A stretch of 64,000 nucleotides of DNA from Massospora cicadina (lineage: Eukaryota; Entomophthoromycota; Entomophthoromycetes; Entomophthorales; Entomophthoraceae), in assembly GCA_022478985.1 (NCBI GenBank), contig JAKSZP010007881.1, forward strand, positions 186,001 through 250,000, written 5' to 3'. The translations under genes were made by a program, and so were the position numbers. The number at the start of each line of letters is the position of its first letter. The stretch's first letter is position 1. Under the pieces are notes generated by a model. That model was not told where the DNA came from. It searched no databases and saw nothing but the letters and a program-made list of their open reading frames with translations. Positions 11,546 through 22,913 of this stretch are shown piece after piece.

Positions 11546-11555
11546 ATAATTTAAC

Positions 11556-11828
11556 ATAGGGTGGGTGCACCTGGTAATAAAGCATATTATTAATAACTAT
11601 TGCCTACCTAATTTGATCCAAATAAATGAATTTGGGTAGAATCTTTAATGATTATGTTATATCCGCAAACTAATAACCTAATTTAAGATAGAAATGGCAA
11701 GTCAGCCCATAAGTTCTTAGCCTAAAAAACGCTGTACATGGAGTTTCAGCTTTCATCCTCCATAACCATTACAACACTTTCCAAATTGGTGCAGTATCAT
11801 CCTCAGGTCAATCATCTTAAAATGAAAA
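11556..11828 (+). mobile_element. tRNA-derived SINE-like unit S2
   Basis: Directly after S1. The head reads GGTGCACCTGGTAATAAAGC (A-box-like), an anticodon-arm-like segment, and TAATTTGATCC at 11609-11619 (B-box-like; GTTCGATCC with a lost CpG). The 3' end (about 11788-11830), CAGTATCATCCTCAGGTCA then an A-rich run, resembles the H1 tail CAGTACTGTCATCCCCTGG. A third copy of the target, AATAATTACTATG, follows near 11830. More diverged than S1. Confidence 0.42.
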
Positions 11829-12146
11829 AATAATTACTATGTGTTGTGGCTTAATGTATTGAGCAACATGATATGATATGATGCATGGTCTTGTGTTATT
11901 GTGTGTTACCTCTTAATTGTTGTAAAATGTAAACAAGTATTGTCTTTTGATCATATTAATAAGTAGCGCTATTAAGTATATCTTTCTTCTCTGAATATCT
12001 GGTCTATAATAAGTATCACATATTATAAATCATATTTTTTAGTATAAAAAATTTGTTTTGTATAACTGTTAAAAATTTTGATTTTTAAATCCTGAATTAT
12101 TACTAGCAAATTGATATGCTGAGACAATCTGAGCTCAAAATTACTT

Positions 12147-14054
12147 TTCTTAATTTATTCAAGGTATGCCAACCAGAGGATGGACATTACCAATACTCAA
12201 TGAGCAAAAGAACCAAATGAACAAACAAATGGAACAAAAAAACAAAGCAAAACCTCCAACTAAGCGGGGAGCAGAATATTACTAACCCACCATGGCAGAG
12301 GGTGAGGGGAGTCAGGCGGCTCTTCTACAGGCATATTGTTCATGAAAGAATCATTATGGTTGTATAAGTGGACAAAAGCAGAGAGTCAGGGCGTTGGGGC
12401 ATCAGCGTGATGGAGGTGAATGGCTGTGAAAAATGGTTTCATCTTCAAAAACAGCTGGAAGACAGCTTCAACTAATTCCGCTAGATGGTTTTCAGCTTGT
12501 AGGTGGGAATCAGGGATTTGGGTCAAATTGGTTATGTTCTGATGGGGGATTTAAGCAGATGGGTTAAAATTTGCTAGTTTTGCAACATGCGTGGCAGCAA
12601 CTTTGGCATCATTAAACAATTTGGTAATATCGCCCTGTTCTTCTTTGGGCAAATCAGGGGGAAAGAAAAGTGTGATCAACACTTTATGAAATTGAGCCAC
12701 CAATTGTGCCACTGCTTTTTGGAGGACTGAGCAATGGGGTGAGGCCACCACTGCCAAGGTGAGCTGGTAGTCACTTTGGTAGGGGACGTTATTAAGTTTA
12801 GGAGTGAATCATTTGGGGGATAGGGTTTTGTCAAAATAAGAATTGTAATATTTGGCCCATTCATAATCCATCATGTTGAGAGGTTCACCAGTTTTCTTAT
12901 TCATGATAATCTTACCTGATTCATCAACCTTGGCCAATAGGTCCCAAAGATTCTGGTTCATGAGAATAGTGGATGTAGAATTGGGGTGGGGAAGTAGATA
13001 AATGGGTTTCTTGGGTGCAAATGGTGGTCCAAGCCTGATTCTGATTGGCGGAGGTGAATCTGGGTGGATTAATGTGGGTGGACAATTTTGTGGGGGGGCA
13101 ATTTTGCACTTTAGTCTACTGAGAAAGAATGTTGGGTGGGAGGTGGCAACAAAACGCCCCATTCAGAATCCACTGCAAAGGGCTCAGAAGCTGCACCAGA
13201 GGAAGTGGCTTGGGGGAAGGATTTTTAAAATAGTAAAATCCAAACCAGAGGGGACAAAATTGGTGACCATTATCCACACAAGCCCAAAAAAATGCTTAGG
13301 CGCCACTGCAATATGAGCATAGGGGGATTTGGTAGGCTATAGTAGGGTGGTGTGAGATTATGGTGGCAGTGGCGTAAGAGCAGCAAGGCACTCTGCACCA
13401 GAGGGAACGGTGAAGATGAGGTTGGGCTGAGTCCCATAAGCCAAAAGACCCACCATTAATTGTTCATATAAAATTTGGAGTGGGAGGTGGGAAAGGAAGG
13501 ACGCAAAGGACACCACCAGTGTGTTGTCTGAAGGGATGTGAGTTTGGGTAGTGGCTTATGAGCATTTTTTGTTTAAGTGGAGTTGAAGCCGCTGCTGCAG
13601 CATCCTCCTCCATCTGTTTCCCAATGTCAAAATAGCACTTAAACGGGCGGAAAATGATAAAGCCAGCTGGCACAAAAGCAGCGGTAGCGATTTTAATTAT
13701 TGCTTTGTCAGTATACGGTAATAAATGCCCATAGTTGACATGTAGGCAAAATCAGATTGTGAAATGAGGGAGGGCGAGAGGATAGGGGCGAGAATGGTGG
13801 ATGCGCGCAAGGTAGAGCAGTAAGTCCCATGGGGGGACAAAATGGCTAGTAGAGGTTTGTGGGCTATTAGAACTTGTGCAAATGCATTTGCCTGCAGGGC
13901 AGAAAATGCTAGGTGGTGGAGCACGCTATCCTCTGGAGCAGCAGGCGGTGGATCTGAGGACATTAATAGGAAAATGGATGAGGTCAAATGGCAGTGGTAA
14001 ATTAAATTTCTTTTATAAATTTGCTCAAAAGTGAGATCTAGCGAGTAGAAAGCC
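12147..14054 (-). mobile_element. ORF1-only half-LINE H2
   Basis: A 1908-bp minus-strand unit flanked by 17-bp direct repeats with two mismatches (12130-12146 and 14055-14071; minus strand AAGTAATTTTGAGCTCA and AAGAAATTTTGAGGTCA). Its 5' end, ORF and 3' end align with H1 at 44258-46162, which has almost the same length, so both look full length. It contains only an ORF1-like gene and no endonuclease or RT. The 3' tail (TGTCCATCCTCTGGTTGGCA then AATAAATTAAG) resembles the 3' end of the L LINEs. Likely non-autonomous and moved in trans. Confidence 0.8.
12260..13963 (-). pseudogene. ORF1-like (gag-type) relic of H2
   Basis: ATG at 13963 gives MSSDPPPAAPEDSV, a Pro-rich start like that of H1. 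Blocks in other frames follow: ATAAFVPAGFIIFRPFK and YFDIGKQMEEDAAAAAS (13464-13690), a Pro-rich middle with NQNLWDLLAKVDESG (12809-13162), and a C-terminus ending HPLPWWVSNILLPA before TAG at 12260. The YFDIG...EEDA...A pattern is RRM-like, inferred from spacing only. The zinc knuckle visible in H1 is not clear here. The protein would bind element RNA. Several frameshifts and stops. Confidence 0.65.
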
Positions 14055-14071
14055 TGACCTCAAAATTTCTT

Positions 14072-16264
14072 CTTACAAGAGTAGATATTAGGTATTAAAC
14101 ATCACTTCTAAGAAGTTTGGGTTTAAATTTATAAAGTAAGAATGTTTTTAGGTCCCTCTGTGGTCAGCGTTTTGTTAAAAATATCAGGTTCATAAGTCCA
14201 ATAGTGTGTATCTCTATATCCAAGTGTTCATTTGATGTGCCAAGTCAAGTGCAAGAATATTTCGTGACACAACTGGTTAAATAGCTAGTTTTATTATAAT
14301 ATCACCTGAGCTCTTAGTTATAGGCACAATGGTGGTTGTATGTTCATATGTCATGGTAGCCTTATCAGTGCTAAATTGGTGGATTTCCTATTTATTGTCC
14401 AGTTGATGTGTTTGGCTTATTGTATTTGGCAAGTCTAAGATTAAAAGAATAGCAGGTTTTTAATTGTTATGAAATTCAACTTTACCCCTTTAATAGTCAT
14501 TGGCAGAGTTTAGCAGGCTCTTAATGTTCTTCAATTATCCTCTGTGGCATCAAATAATTTTGAGGTCCTTAGGTTAATCAGAATCTCCGGTAAATTCATC
14601 AGAATTGCCTGGATGGTTTTAATCAAGAATAATGTATTTGCTTAATTTGTGATAGAGGTACTAAGTTGGATGTAGTCTTTATAAGTTACTATAGGCATGT
14701 TAAAGTTTGATGCAACTGTTTATACTAACTTCACTTTTCCTGACTGTAAAATAGCACGGTGTCCTTATTGGAGAAATATCAGGATTTATCCATAGGTATG
14801 TAATTGTTTTTGTGACGGTAAAGACCTTAGACTTTAAGGCAGTTCCTAAAAAATAGACTTGTATAGAATGCCTACATCTACTGATGTTCTTTGATAGCAT
14901 GTAGTGTGAAAAAGCTTGAGTCACGTGGAATATAACATTATTAGTTGTGGATCACTTTATTAATACAGCAATGATGGTGACAACTGCATCATCTAAGGTA
15001 TCATTTAAAAGTTGATCAGTGCTTGAGCTTTAATATAGAAGCAGTTAACTAAGGAGCTTACTTTCATCACAGTAAAGGCTGAGATGTAGAAAGCTTGCTT
15101 CTTATCATTATAATATAATACTTAAGCTGTCTCTTCACTATGAAAGTCTTCATTTTTTGTCCAGCGTGAGAGGAGCTTGCATCCAAAAAAAATAGGTCAA
15201 AGCAAGCATGATGGAGGTGCTAAAGGAGGGCTTTAAATTACAAGACAAGCTAAGATAAGGTATGGGTGATTTAGTTAACTTGATCTTGTAAGGGTACTAT
15301 GTAATATTTTATGCCTTCTAGATTAGCTTTAAGTAGGAATATGGTGTATTTATATGATTTTTCATGACAACCTTCTCTAGACCTTAAATAATATATATGA
15401 GTACAAAAGCTCAAAATGCAAAATTATATTAATGGATTGAAGTTTACGCAGCCCTGTCTTATCTGATTCCATAATATTAATGCGCCAATAAGTTGAGCAG
15501 TCTTGTTAATGAGGTGTTGTAGTAGTTTTGGTAATTTTTTCTTCATGTCCTCTTCTATTTAGTTATTCTTTAGATATTATAAGATGGAGAAACATGAAAA
15601 TTTTTGTGCTGCTTGTCTATGAGTTCCTTGATGTGAAATAACTTGGGCTAGACTTGCTTCCAGACTATTGATGCGATAGTCTTCATTATATCTAGCGTCA
15701 GAGGTTGGTCTTTTAAGGGCGTCAAGCTCTTGCTACCCAACGTTTTATGTCTTAATTTGGCATAACTATACTCAGTATATCCCTAAGGCGGTGCGTGGAT
15801 GTGTCATGCAGATTCTCATGAGTTTGCCACAAAGCGTCTTAAGTATTTCTATGGAGAAATAGATCTTCATGAAATAACTCTATTTTTTGAAAATCATGGC
15901 ATAGTGTTGAATCTACAAACTTTAAAATGTATGTGTAAGAATGTGGGCTATTTGTATATCTCAGGATGTGGTGGCTTTTAATAAAGGCTCATCATAGTGG
16001 GCTCTAAAAATGAATAGCAGTCCTTTTCAATTATAATATTTGGGTCTAGTCTACAGTAATTTAAGTTTTTCTGGCAGAGCTAGAGGACATCTAGTATCTA
16101 AGGGACTCAGGGATTTTTAAAAACATAAACTATTATCCTTTATTCTCATTTGTTGCCCAGTATTTTTTGTTTTGGGAGTGTCACCATACTGCAATAAGGT
16201 GATTGTGTATGGTTATTTTGTTGGTGCTCAGTGCCCCTTCAATGAGCAACAGCTGTTGAGATTC
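14072..16264 (+). other. AT-rich interior between the old repeats
   Basis: If the flanking repeats are LTRs this is the element interior. The only coding hint is 14929-15006 (plus), which reads NITLLVVDHFINTAMMVTT. This resembles the first-Asp region of a Ty3/gypsy integrase (LVVVDRFTK). One motif without neighbours is weak evidence. Nothing else is supportable. Confidence 0.3.
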
Positions 16265-17065
16265 CACTTATAAGCTTGCTAGTACTTGGTACTAAAAAAC
16301 TAAGTGATATTGATATTAGAAGTAGGTATAGTACATCACCAGTATGAAGATTAGGGCCAAAGATGCCAAAAAAGACAATTATAATAATGTTGTATGATAG
16401 AAAAAAGCATTTATCATATAAAACATATAGTAGTCAACATATGCTTTTCATACATGAAGAGCAACTAAAGTTAAATGTTAGATTAGATTATTAGTGAATT
16501 GAGAATATGAGGAGGTACTATCCTCTTATCTAATTAATGACCAATATTATGGAGGGTCATAGTTCAAAATTATAACAAGATGTTTAATTTAGTCATCCAT
16601 TGATAGGTTGCTTATGTCAATCTCTCAGTTAATTTGTAGATTATAACATCATTAGAAAGATGTACTAAATACATTTTTGTTAAGTCATGCTAAGATGCAA
16701 TACGGAATTATGGCTAATTAGGTTTACCTCTGAATTATATTAATTAACATGAGATGTATCACTAGCTTGGGAGAGTTTGCCTATAATACAATGTATGGTC
16801 CAATGTCTCTTGTTACCTTTGATAGGCGCATAATGTAATTAAATAACTTTCTTTTGATCATAATCAAGACTCTACAGCTAATAATTGTTCTTTAGTCATA
16901 TTTTTTCTCTATATATACGCGTGGCTGCCTATCATAATAATATGTTATATAGAAAGTTATATGGTTTTTTTATATAGTATGGAGTAATTTCTATAGGGGT
17001 TATGAGTATTTTTTATAAGCATCCCTAAGTTGAAACTAGCAGGCAAATATGTCATGATTATATTC
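16265..17065 (+). repeat. Very old direct repeat, right copy (probable LTR)
   Basis: Counterpart of 10765-12125 (blocks listed there). It lacks the insertion seen in the left copy: GAATTATATTAATTAACATG near 16730 represents the empty SINE target. The blocks end in ACTAGCAGGCAAATATGTCATGA, matching ACTAGCAAATTGATATGCTGAGA near 12105. Confidence 0.45.
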
Positions 17066-17612
17066 TAAAACCTAATCCTGCAAGAATAGATATGAGATAC
17101 TTAAAAATTAAGTCATAATCTGATTATGATTAGTAATTCATATATATAGGTTTAATTCTATATAATCAACGAAATGTAAAGTATTATTTTTTTATTATCT
17201 ATCAAAACTATATAATAGACCTACTAATAAAAGATATCATGAAATCATTAGCAACGTATGCCATAAGTTGGGTCTGATAGAGGGTATCCAATAAATAGTA
17301 TTTATACTATAGCTAGATTATCAATATATTTATGGGTATAGTAGACCATATACTATCAATATGTTTTATTGCTCTTATCCATGCACGCCGCACTTATGGG
17401 ATCTTGGCGCACCAACTAAAAAACCAAAATTAAAATCTCAAAAAGTTAAAGATAATTAGAGGTATGATTACAGTTTTGCCGCAGCAGCATCTAGATTGAA
17501 TGTTTTTAAAATTAGTCTTTGAGTGAAAAATTATTCATATTATAGCAGAATCACCCAGATTGCTCAAATCTGTCAAGTTTAAATTCTTCAATTGGGAAAC
17601 GTGAAAGATAAT
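17066..17612. other. AT-rich non-coding stretch
   Basis: No ORF, RNA gene or repeat that I can support. LINE L-A is inserted at its right edge. Confidence 0.55.
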
Positions 17613-17868
17613 AAAGACTGCAGAGCTTAACTTTTCTTTCTCATTGCAATCACTTTTGGAACCTATTCAATTCAAGACTGAATCTAGTTTGATAATCTCA
17701 CAGGGGAGATTAGTCTGTGCCCATGTCAGGGAGCAGTTGGGCAAGCAAGGTAAGAGGAGCAGGTGGAAGGCCCGCGGCCTCCAACGTTCAAAAACGCCCT
17801 GGAGAAACCAGCGGAATAAATACAATTTTTAAAAAACTGATGGTCACTATTTCCCCAGAGATACTCGC

Positions 17869-19119
17869 ATGGCAAGCATGATGCAACCAGTACATCAACA
17901 CGCCACACTCCCAGCCACTTTTGTCGGTGGAATTCAGAGTCCGCATGTTTCTGGACATCCAACAAATGGCCTTATGGGAAAATTTTTTGTGAAGATGTGC
18001 ACACAATTTTCCCAACCGCGGTGTACGTCGCACCTCACTCCATGTCATGCAGTTGGCTGGACCTAGGTTTCGAAAGCAAAGAGGCAGCAGACAAGGCTGC
18101 AGCAGTGTGCATAGTGGTCAACCTCCCTAAAGGGCAACAGGTTATCAAAACCAAACGCACCAGATAGACAAAATTAAACCAAATTTTCCTCACGTTTGAC
18201 TTTTTGCCTACTACGGTAAAACGTAACATTTTGGGCAACACCTGAAAGATGGTCTCACCATAAATGGCAAAATACAATTTTTAAAATGCAACGCTTCATG
18301 CTGATGCCACACCTATGCACCGGTAAAGCCATCACAGTCCTGACCCCAACTGAGGAGATCACAAAGGACCTAACCCAGATCCCGCACTTCACTTTTATTG
18401 ATATCACAGGGCATACCACCCACCCATTCTGGGTGACCGTGGACAGCGCGCCCACCATTTGCACCCACTGTGATGCATTTGGCCATAAGGTGCACACATG
18501 CCCCACCAAGGAGGGCGTCACATTCCAAGAGCACCCCTCAGCGGCCATGGCCAGCGGAGAGGTGCAATACAAACCAACCGCAAGCACCAAAGAGGCTTTC
18601 CCGTGGGGAGCACAAGGCTGCTACCTACTGGTAAAGCCTATCTCCCTGCAAGAGCGGAAGAAGGCCAAGCAGGCCCACGGCCAGGGAAGCGGCCAAAGCT
18701 ACAACCGCTATCCCACACTCACAACGCCAGGAGGACATGGAAACCTTCGCGGTGGAAGCAACTCAGGAATCCATCAACCAATCAGATTGGGAAGCCCATG
18801 ATGAGTGGGCCACTCAATCTGAGGATCCAATGGGGGATTTGATCTCACCCAATCGTTGCACCCAAGCTCCAGTCAAAACTGATTTGGGACCCATCCCAAC
18901 TGAAAATTTTTTTGACCCACTCATTGGTGCACCAAATTCATCTGCACCGCAAAAATTGTCCAACGTCAGGAAAAAAAAGTGAAGGCTAAAGCCAATGCAA
19001 CTCTTTCTGCAAAAATTAACAAAACCCTGATAGCATTGCTGCTAACACCTGCACTGCTGAAGGCCCATGGGGATCTAGAGGAGGCTGGTGGGCCCAGGTG
19101 CCCATCCCCTCACACCTAA
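17869..19119 (+). pseudogene. ORF1 relic of L-A
   Basis: The start ATGGCAAGCATGATG (MASMMQPV) is shared with L-C. After early frameshifts the C-terminal part reads well from 18286: TPTEEITKDLTQIP, then a zinc knuckle CTHCDAFGHKVHTC (C-x2-C-x4-H-x4-C), GCYLLVKPIS and a Lys/Ala-rich tail. It ends HT-stop at 19117-19119. The other copies fill in the N-terminal half (WLDLGFK, RDILEQHLKDGL). It would be the RNA-binding partner of ORF2. The stop lies in the loop of an inverted repeat (19106-19131), and ORF2's ATG is six bases on, in the same frame. Confidence 0.8.
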
Positions 19120-19131
19120 GGTGTGATGGGG
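19106..19131 (+). promoter_or_regulatory. Inverted repeat at the ORF1 stop / ORF2 start, L-A
   Basis: TCACACC, then the stop codon TAA, then GGTGTGA: a 7-bp stem with the ORF1 stop as loop. It is extended by CCCC and GGGG with one bulged T that belongs to the ORF2 ATG (19126-19128). The same structure occurs at 51098-51124 and 57568-57595 with compensatory changes. A role in termination-reinitiation or readthrough is inference. Confidence 0.6.
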
Positions 19132-22100
19132 AAAACCTTCACTTTAGGGACACTGAATATAGCTGGACTCAAGGCCTCCCCATCCCAGGCTAGGAAACTG
19201 AGTTTTTTACAACACAATTTACCTGTGGATATCCTGGCCATCCAGGAGTCCTACTGTCCATGAGGTTCCGAGGAAGCTTGGAAAACAACGCTACTCCCAT
19301 CCCTATCCTTTTGGTCAAAGCACTGTGGGGTGTTAATTCAGAAGAATAATCTTTTCAAATTTTTATCTTCAGAAACATTCCCAAATGGCCAAGTTCTCAT
19401 TGTCACTTTCTCATGGGCTGACGTAGCGCACACAATTGTCAACATCTATGCCCCAAATGGTGCACGCGAGCGTTGGGAATTTTTCTCATTGGTCAAATCC
19501 CTCCTGCTACCCCCAGACTCCTTCATAGTCAGTGACATGAACTGTTGGCTAAACACACCAACGGACTGGTGGCCTTCCTCACCCCATGCCCCCCAGGGTC
19601 ACGTAGAACTGCGCGTTCTAAAGGCCACCCTCAGGTTAATGGATGTGCCGCCATGACATGCCCCGCTGCTCAAAAACATGACGCGCCCCCACGTCCATAA
19701 TGGCCAACTAAGGTCCATGACCTGCATCGACCTTATCCTAATGCTGGCGAAATTCCAACCCCACATCTCCCACTTCAAAACAACAAAAATGGAATTCTCC
19801 GACCATCAACTGGTCTCGCTAACCTACCACCTACCTGTCACAGCTGCTAAGGCCCCACATTGGTGAAAAATCCGCCCCTCCGAGCTCACATCGCCAGGAT
19901 TTTCCACATGTGTGGAAGTGGCAACTTTGGCAAAAAAGTTTGTTGCACCATTTTGCACAGACCCCATTTCCACATGGGCAACTTTCAAAGATGACACCAT
20001 CCGCCACTCTCGCCATCTCTCCTCCAGATGCTCATGAGCCACATTGGCAGTCATTTTGCGCACTTTGGCAGAGTTGGCACACCTGGAGTCCAAAATCCCA
20101 GCTACAGGATACAGCTCTGCATGGGGCTGGAAGTGGGTGGAGGCAGCCGCCCACCTCAATGCACTCGAAAGGCAACACAAACATCAGGTTTGTATTCAGT
20201 ACAGGGCCACACACATCACAAAAGGTGACAAGTGCACTGCATATTTCTTTAAATTTTTTTTTACACCATGCCAGAGCGTGGCCTGCACACAGGTGCAAAT
20301 ATTGGATGATTCCATTGCGGATACACCAGCTGAAGTGGCAATCAAAACACAAAAGTATTACTCTGAGTTGTACCAATCCGATCCAATTCAGCCAGCTGAA
20401 GTGGCAGAATTTCTTGACTGAGCCCACATCTGCACCGTTTTCCGATACCCAGAAATAATGAATTTGATTACTCTGACTGAATTATGGACAGCTATTCGCG
20501 GTGCACCAAACAAAAAATGCCCAGGCCCAGATGGCATTCCATATGAGTTCTACAAAAAGTATTTCAAATATATATCCCCATTGCTGCTCTCCTCACTTAA
20601 CCAAAGCCTGTTGGAAACGCGCCTCCTACCAGGAGGACATTAGGCCTTAACCATCACACTCTTTAAGAAAGGGGATAAGCTAGACTTAGCCAACTGGCGC
20701 CCCATTTCTTTAACTAACACAGACACTAAAATTTTAGCAAAAATCATGGCTAACCGTTTAGGGACTATACCATCTGCCACCATCTCCCCAGAACAATTTG
20801 GTTTCATACCCAGAAGGTCTATTTGGGATAACGTGCACTCTGTGAAGATGCATGTCAGTCCACAGCCTCTGGGGCACTTGTATTCTTGGACCAACAGAAG
20901 GCCTATGATATAGTAAACTGGGAATACCTCAGGGCCTGCCTCCATCAATTCTACTTACCCCCTCGCTTCATCAACTGGGTGATGCTGCTCACGGAATCTG
21001 CAACAATGGCAGTATGTGGCCCTGGCTTCCTAACGGAAGTAGTCTGCCCTCAAAGGGGCTTGCGACAAGGGGACCCCCTCAGCCCACTCTTATACAACTT
21101 CAGCCTTGACTCACTACTGCGAAATGTGAATGCCCAACTCACCGGGGTCCATGTGCCAGGCCAAGCCCCAGTCAAGATAATGGCGTTTGCAGATGATTGT
21201 GTGGTTGGGGTGTCTAATAATCAAGATGCACGCGCGCTTGAAGTTCTCATCCAGGAGTATTCCTGGGTAAGCAACGCGGCACTGAATGCTTCCAAAACTG
21301 AAATCATCCTCCTTGGTCAGTTTCAGAACTGCTGGACCCCAGCAATTAGTTCACAACCCAGCCCATCTGCTTGCCCATATCCTCACCCTACTAATTCAAA
21401 ACACACCGCCCCACTGGTGCTCCCCTTTGCGCCACGTCCTACCATAGGACCGGTACGCCATCTAGGCGTGTGGATGGAGGCAGGCGGATACGCGTCAGCA
21501 GTAATGGAGTGCCATATTCTGGACAACGTGACAAAGCAAATCGCCTTTCTCAGAGCCCACCCTACTTCCCTTACTGGCAGGGTTGTTTTAGCCAACTCTA
21601 TACTCCTCTCCAAAGTCTGGTTTGGAGCCCACGCCATCCCCTTCTCCCCAAGTTTCTTCAAATCCCTGTATGCCTTGCTGCAAGGATGGTTTTGGTCAGG
21701 CCGCTCTCCACCAGTACGGATAGAGGTCATGTTTGGCCCTCATCATCATGGTGGCATGGGCCTGCTTGACTTCAAAGCCCATGCCGCCAAGATCCTGGGT
21801 ACCTGGATTGCGGCCATCACCACCCCTACACTCCCCTCCCAACACTGGTCCCGCGCAGCCCGCTCCAACTTCTCCCGCGCCTTGGGCCTCAACAATCCAT
21901 TGAACCCCCACTCCCTGATGAAATACCTCACATCACACACATCGGCCACAGGTCCTCACGGGACTAAAACCCACTACAAACGCATTCTACTCTCCATGTG
22001 GAGCGCTGAGTGGAGAATTTGTGTTAGTGGACATACAACCCAAAGAGGCCGCCCCTCTCCTCAGTTCACAAAAGAGGTACAGGGGCTACCCATCCACAAT

Positions 22101-22195
22101 GGCGTGATCCCCATCCGGCCCCATGTCCTATCCAGGGTGGACTACCTGGACATGATGGACATCCCTTACTCCATTGAGACCCAAAAACTATCTTG
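19126..22195 (+). pseudogene. ORF2 relic of L-A (APE endonuclease, RT)
   Basis: Starts MGKTFTLGTLNIAGL. The endonuclease domain (19126 to about 19865) shows LAIQESYC, VNIYAPN, VSDMNCWLN, CIDLIL and SDHQLVSLTY, the Asn/Glu/Asp-Asn/Asp-His set of APE-type nucleases. RT motifs: PGPDGIPYEFYKKY (about 20520), LANWRPISLTNTDTK, FIPRRSIWDNV, FLDQQKAYD, QRGLRQGDPLSPLLYNF, and FADD at 21185-21196, intact. A 436-residue frame covers 20886-22196. The C-terminus has CIMCGQYGMLFH, whose last zinc Cys is lost (KFP; L-B keeps KCP). ORF2 nicks target DNA and primes cDNA there. Stops include one after ESYCP near 19261 and one near 20640; a frameshift lies at about 20850. Confidence 0.88.
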
Positions 22196-22913
22196 AAATA
22201 TGTACACCATCCTGTGTTGCAGCCTCAAATCCGTTCCCATGTGTGGCACTGCCTGAGGTGGGTGTACTGTACAGCTGAGCGCTCTAACGCTTTACACTCA
22301 TCCTGCATCATGTGTGGCCAGTATGGAATGCTGTTCCACCGCCCAAAGAAGTTTCCTACCTCTAAAGTGATATAGCGTGAAGTTCAACGTCTGCTGGGCC
22401 AGGATCAAACGCATCCCTTCAGTCTGTCAAGAGATATGTTTGCTCTATCAATGGCCTCCTCCCTTCCACCCTCCCTCCATGCTTTGGTGGTTGCAATCGC
22501 CACGTGGACCATCCACACGATTGTCTTAGATGCCATCGCAGGCTCCACCCCCACCCTTCCCAGAAGCTGTCCACAGATTCTGGTCTCATTTGGTGGACCA
22601 CTTTCAAGTGTGGATGTTTGGATACCTCCCACCGCATTGCCGACAGCTGGTCTCCTCTTGGTTCCCAGTCTGGTTCATCAAATCAGACCCCTTCCTCCAC
22701 ACGTGTTCAGTTGTGGCTATGGCCCCTCCACACGTTCCCTCCCCTCCCCATAAGTGGTGTTCCCGCTGGCAACAAGAGATATCATCTCTTCTCTGGGGTT
22801 CCTTCCCTGGTACTAAGTTTTGTCTCTTCTGAGTCATATTCAGAAATGTCCATCCCATGGTCGGCCTTCCTCACAATAAATTTAAAATTTAAAATTTAAA
22901 GACTGCAGAGCTT

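Larger units (their letters stand above)
10765..12125 (+). repeat. Very old direct repeat, left copy (probable LTR)
   Basis: Several blocks match 16265-17065 in the same order and orientation. Examples are CATCGCCAATAT/CATCACCAGTAT with AGG(C/G)CCAAAGATGC (10852 and 16335), AGCAACTAA-type blocks near 10975 and 16460, GGCTAATTA (11218 and 16708) and CTTTTGATCAT(A) (11945 and 16853). The left copy is longer because two SINE-like units are inserted at about 11.26-11.83 kb. Heavily diverged; most likely the LTRs of an ancient plus-strand element, though two old copies of another repeat are possible. Confidence 0.45.
17629..22897 (+). mobile_element. LINE L-A, full length, inactivated
   Basis: Flanked by the perfect 16-bp duplication AAAGACTGCAGAGCTT (17613-17628 and 22898-22913). 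The 5' end (CTTTTCTTTCTCATTGCAA) is the same as in L-B and L-C, so it is not 5'-truncated. It encodes ORF1 then ORF2. The 3' UTR ends GTCGGCCTTCCTCACAATAA followed by TTTAAAA-type units. Architecture: CCHC ORF1, APE endonuclease, RT, C-terminal CCHC-like motif, no RNase H seen. This fits the L1/Tad-like APE LINEs; the clade needs a tree. Frameshifts and stops in both ORFs. Confidence 0.93.

Noticed and set aside
12551..12757. Independent small gene
   Set aside because: It is a frame fragment of the H2 ORF1, matching SFNPSAK-type residues in H1.
13002..13316. 104-codon plus-strand Gly-rich frame
   Set aside because: Reverse complement of the Pro-rich half-LINE ORF1.
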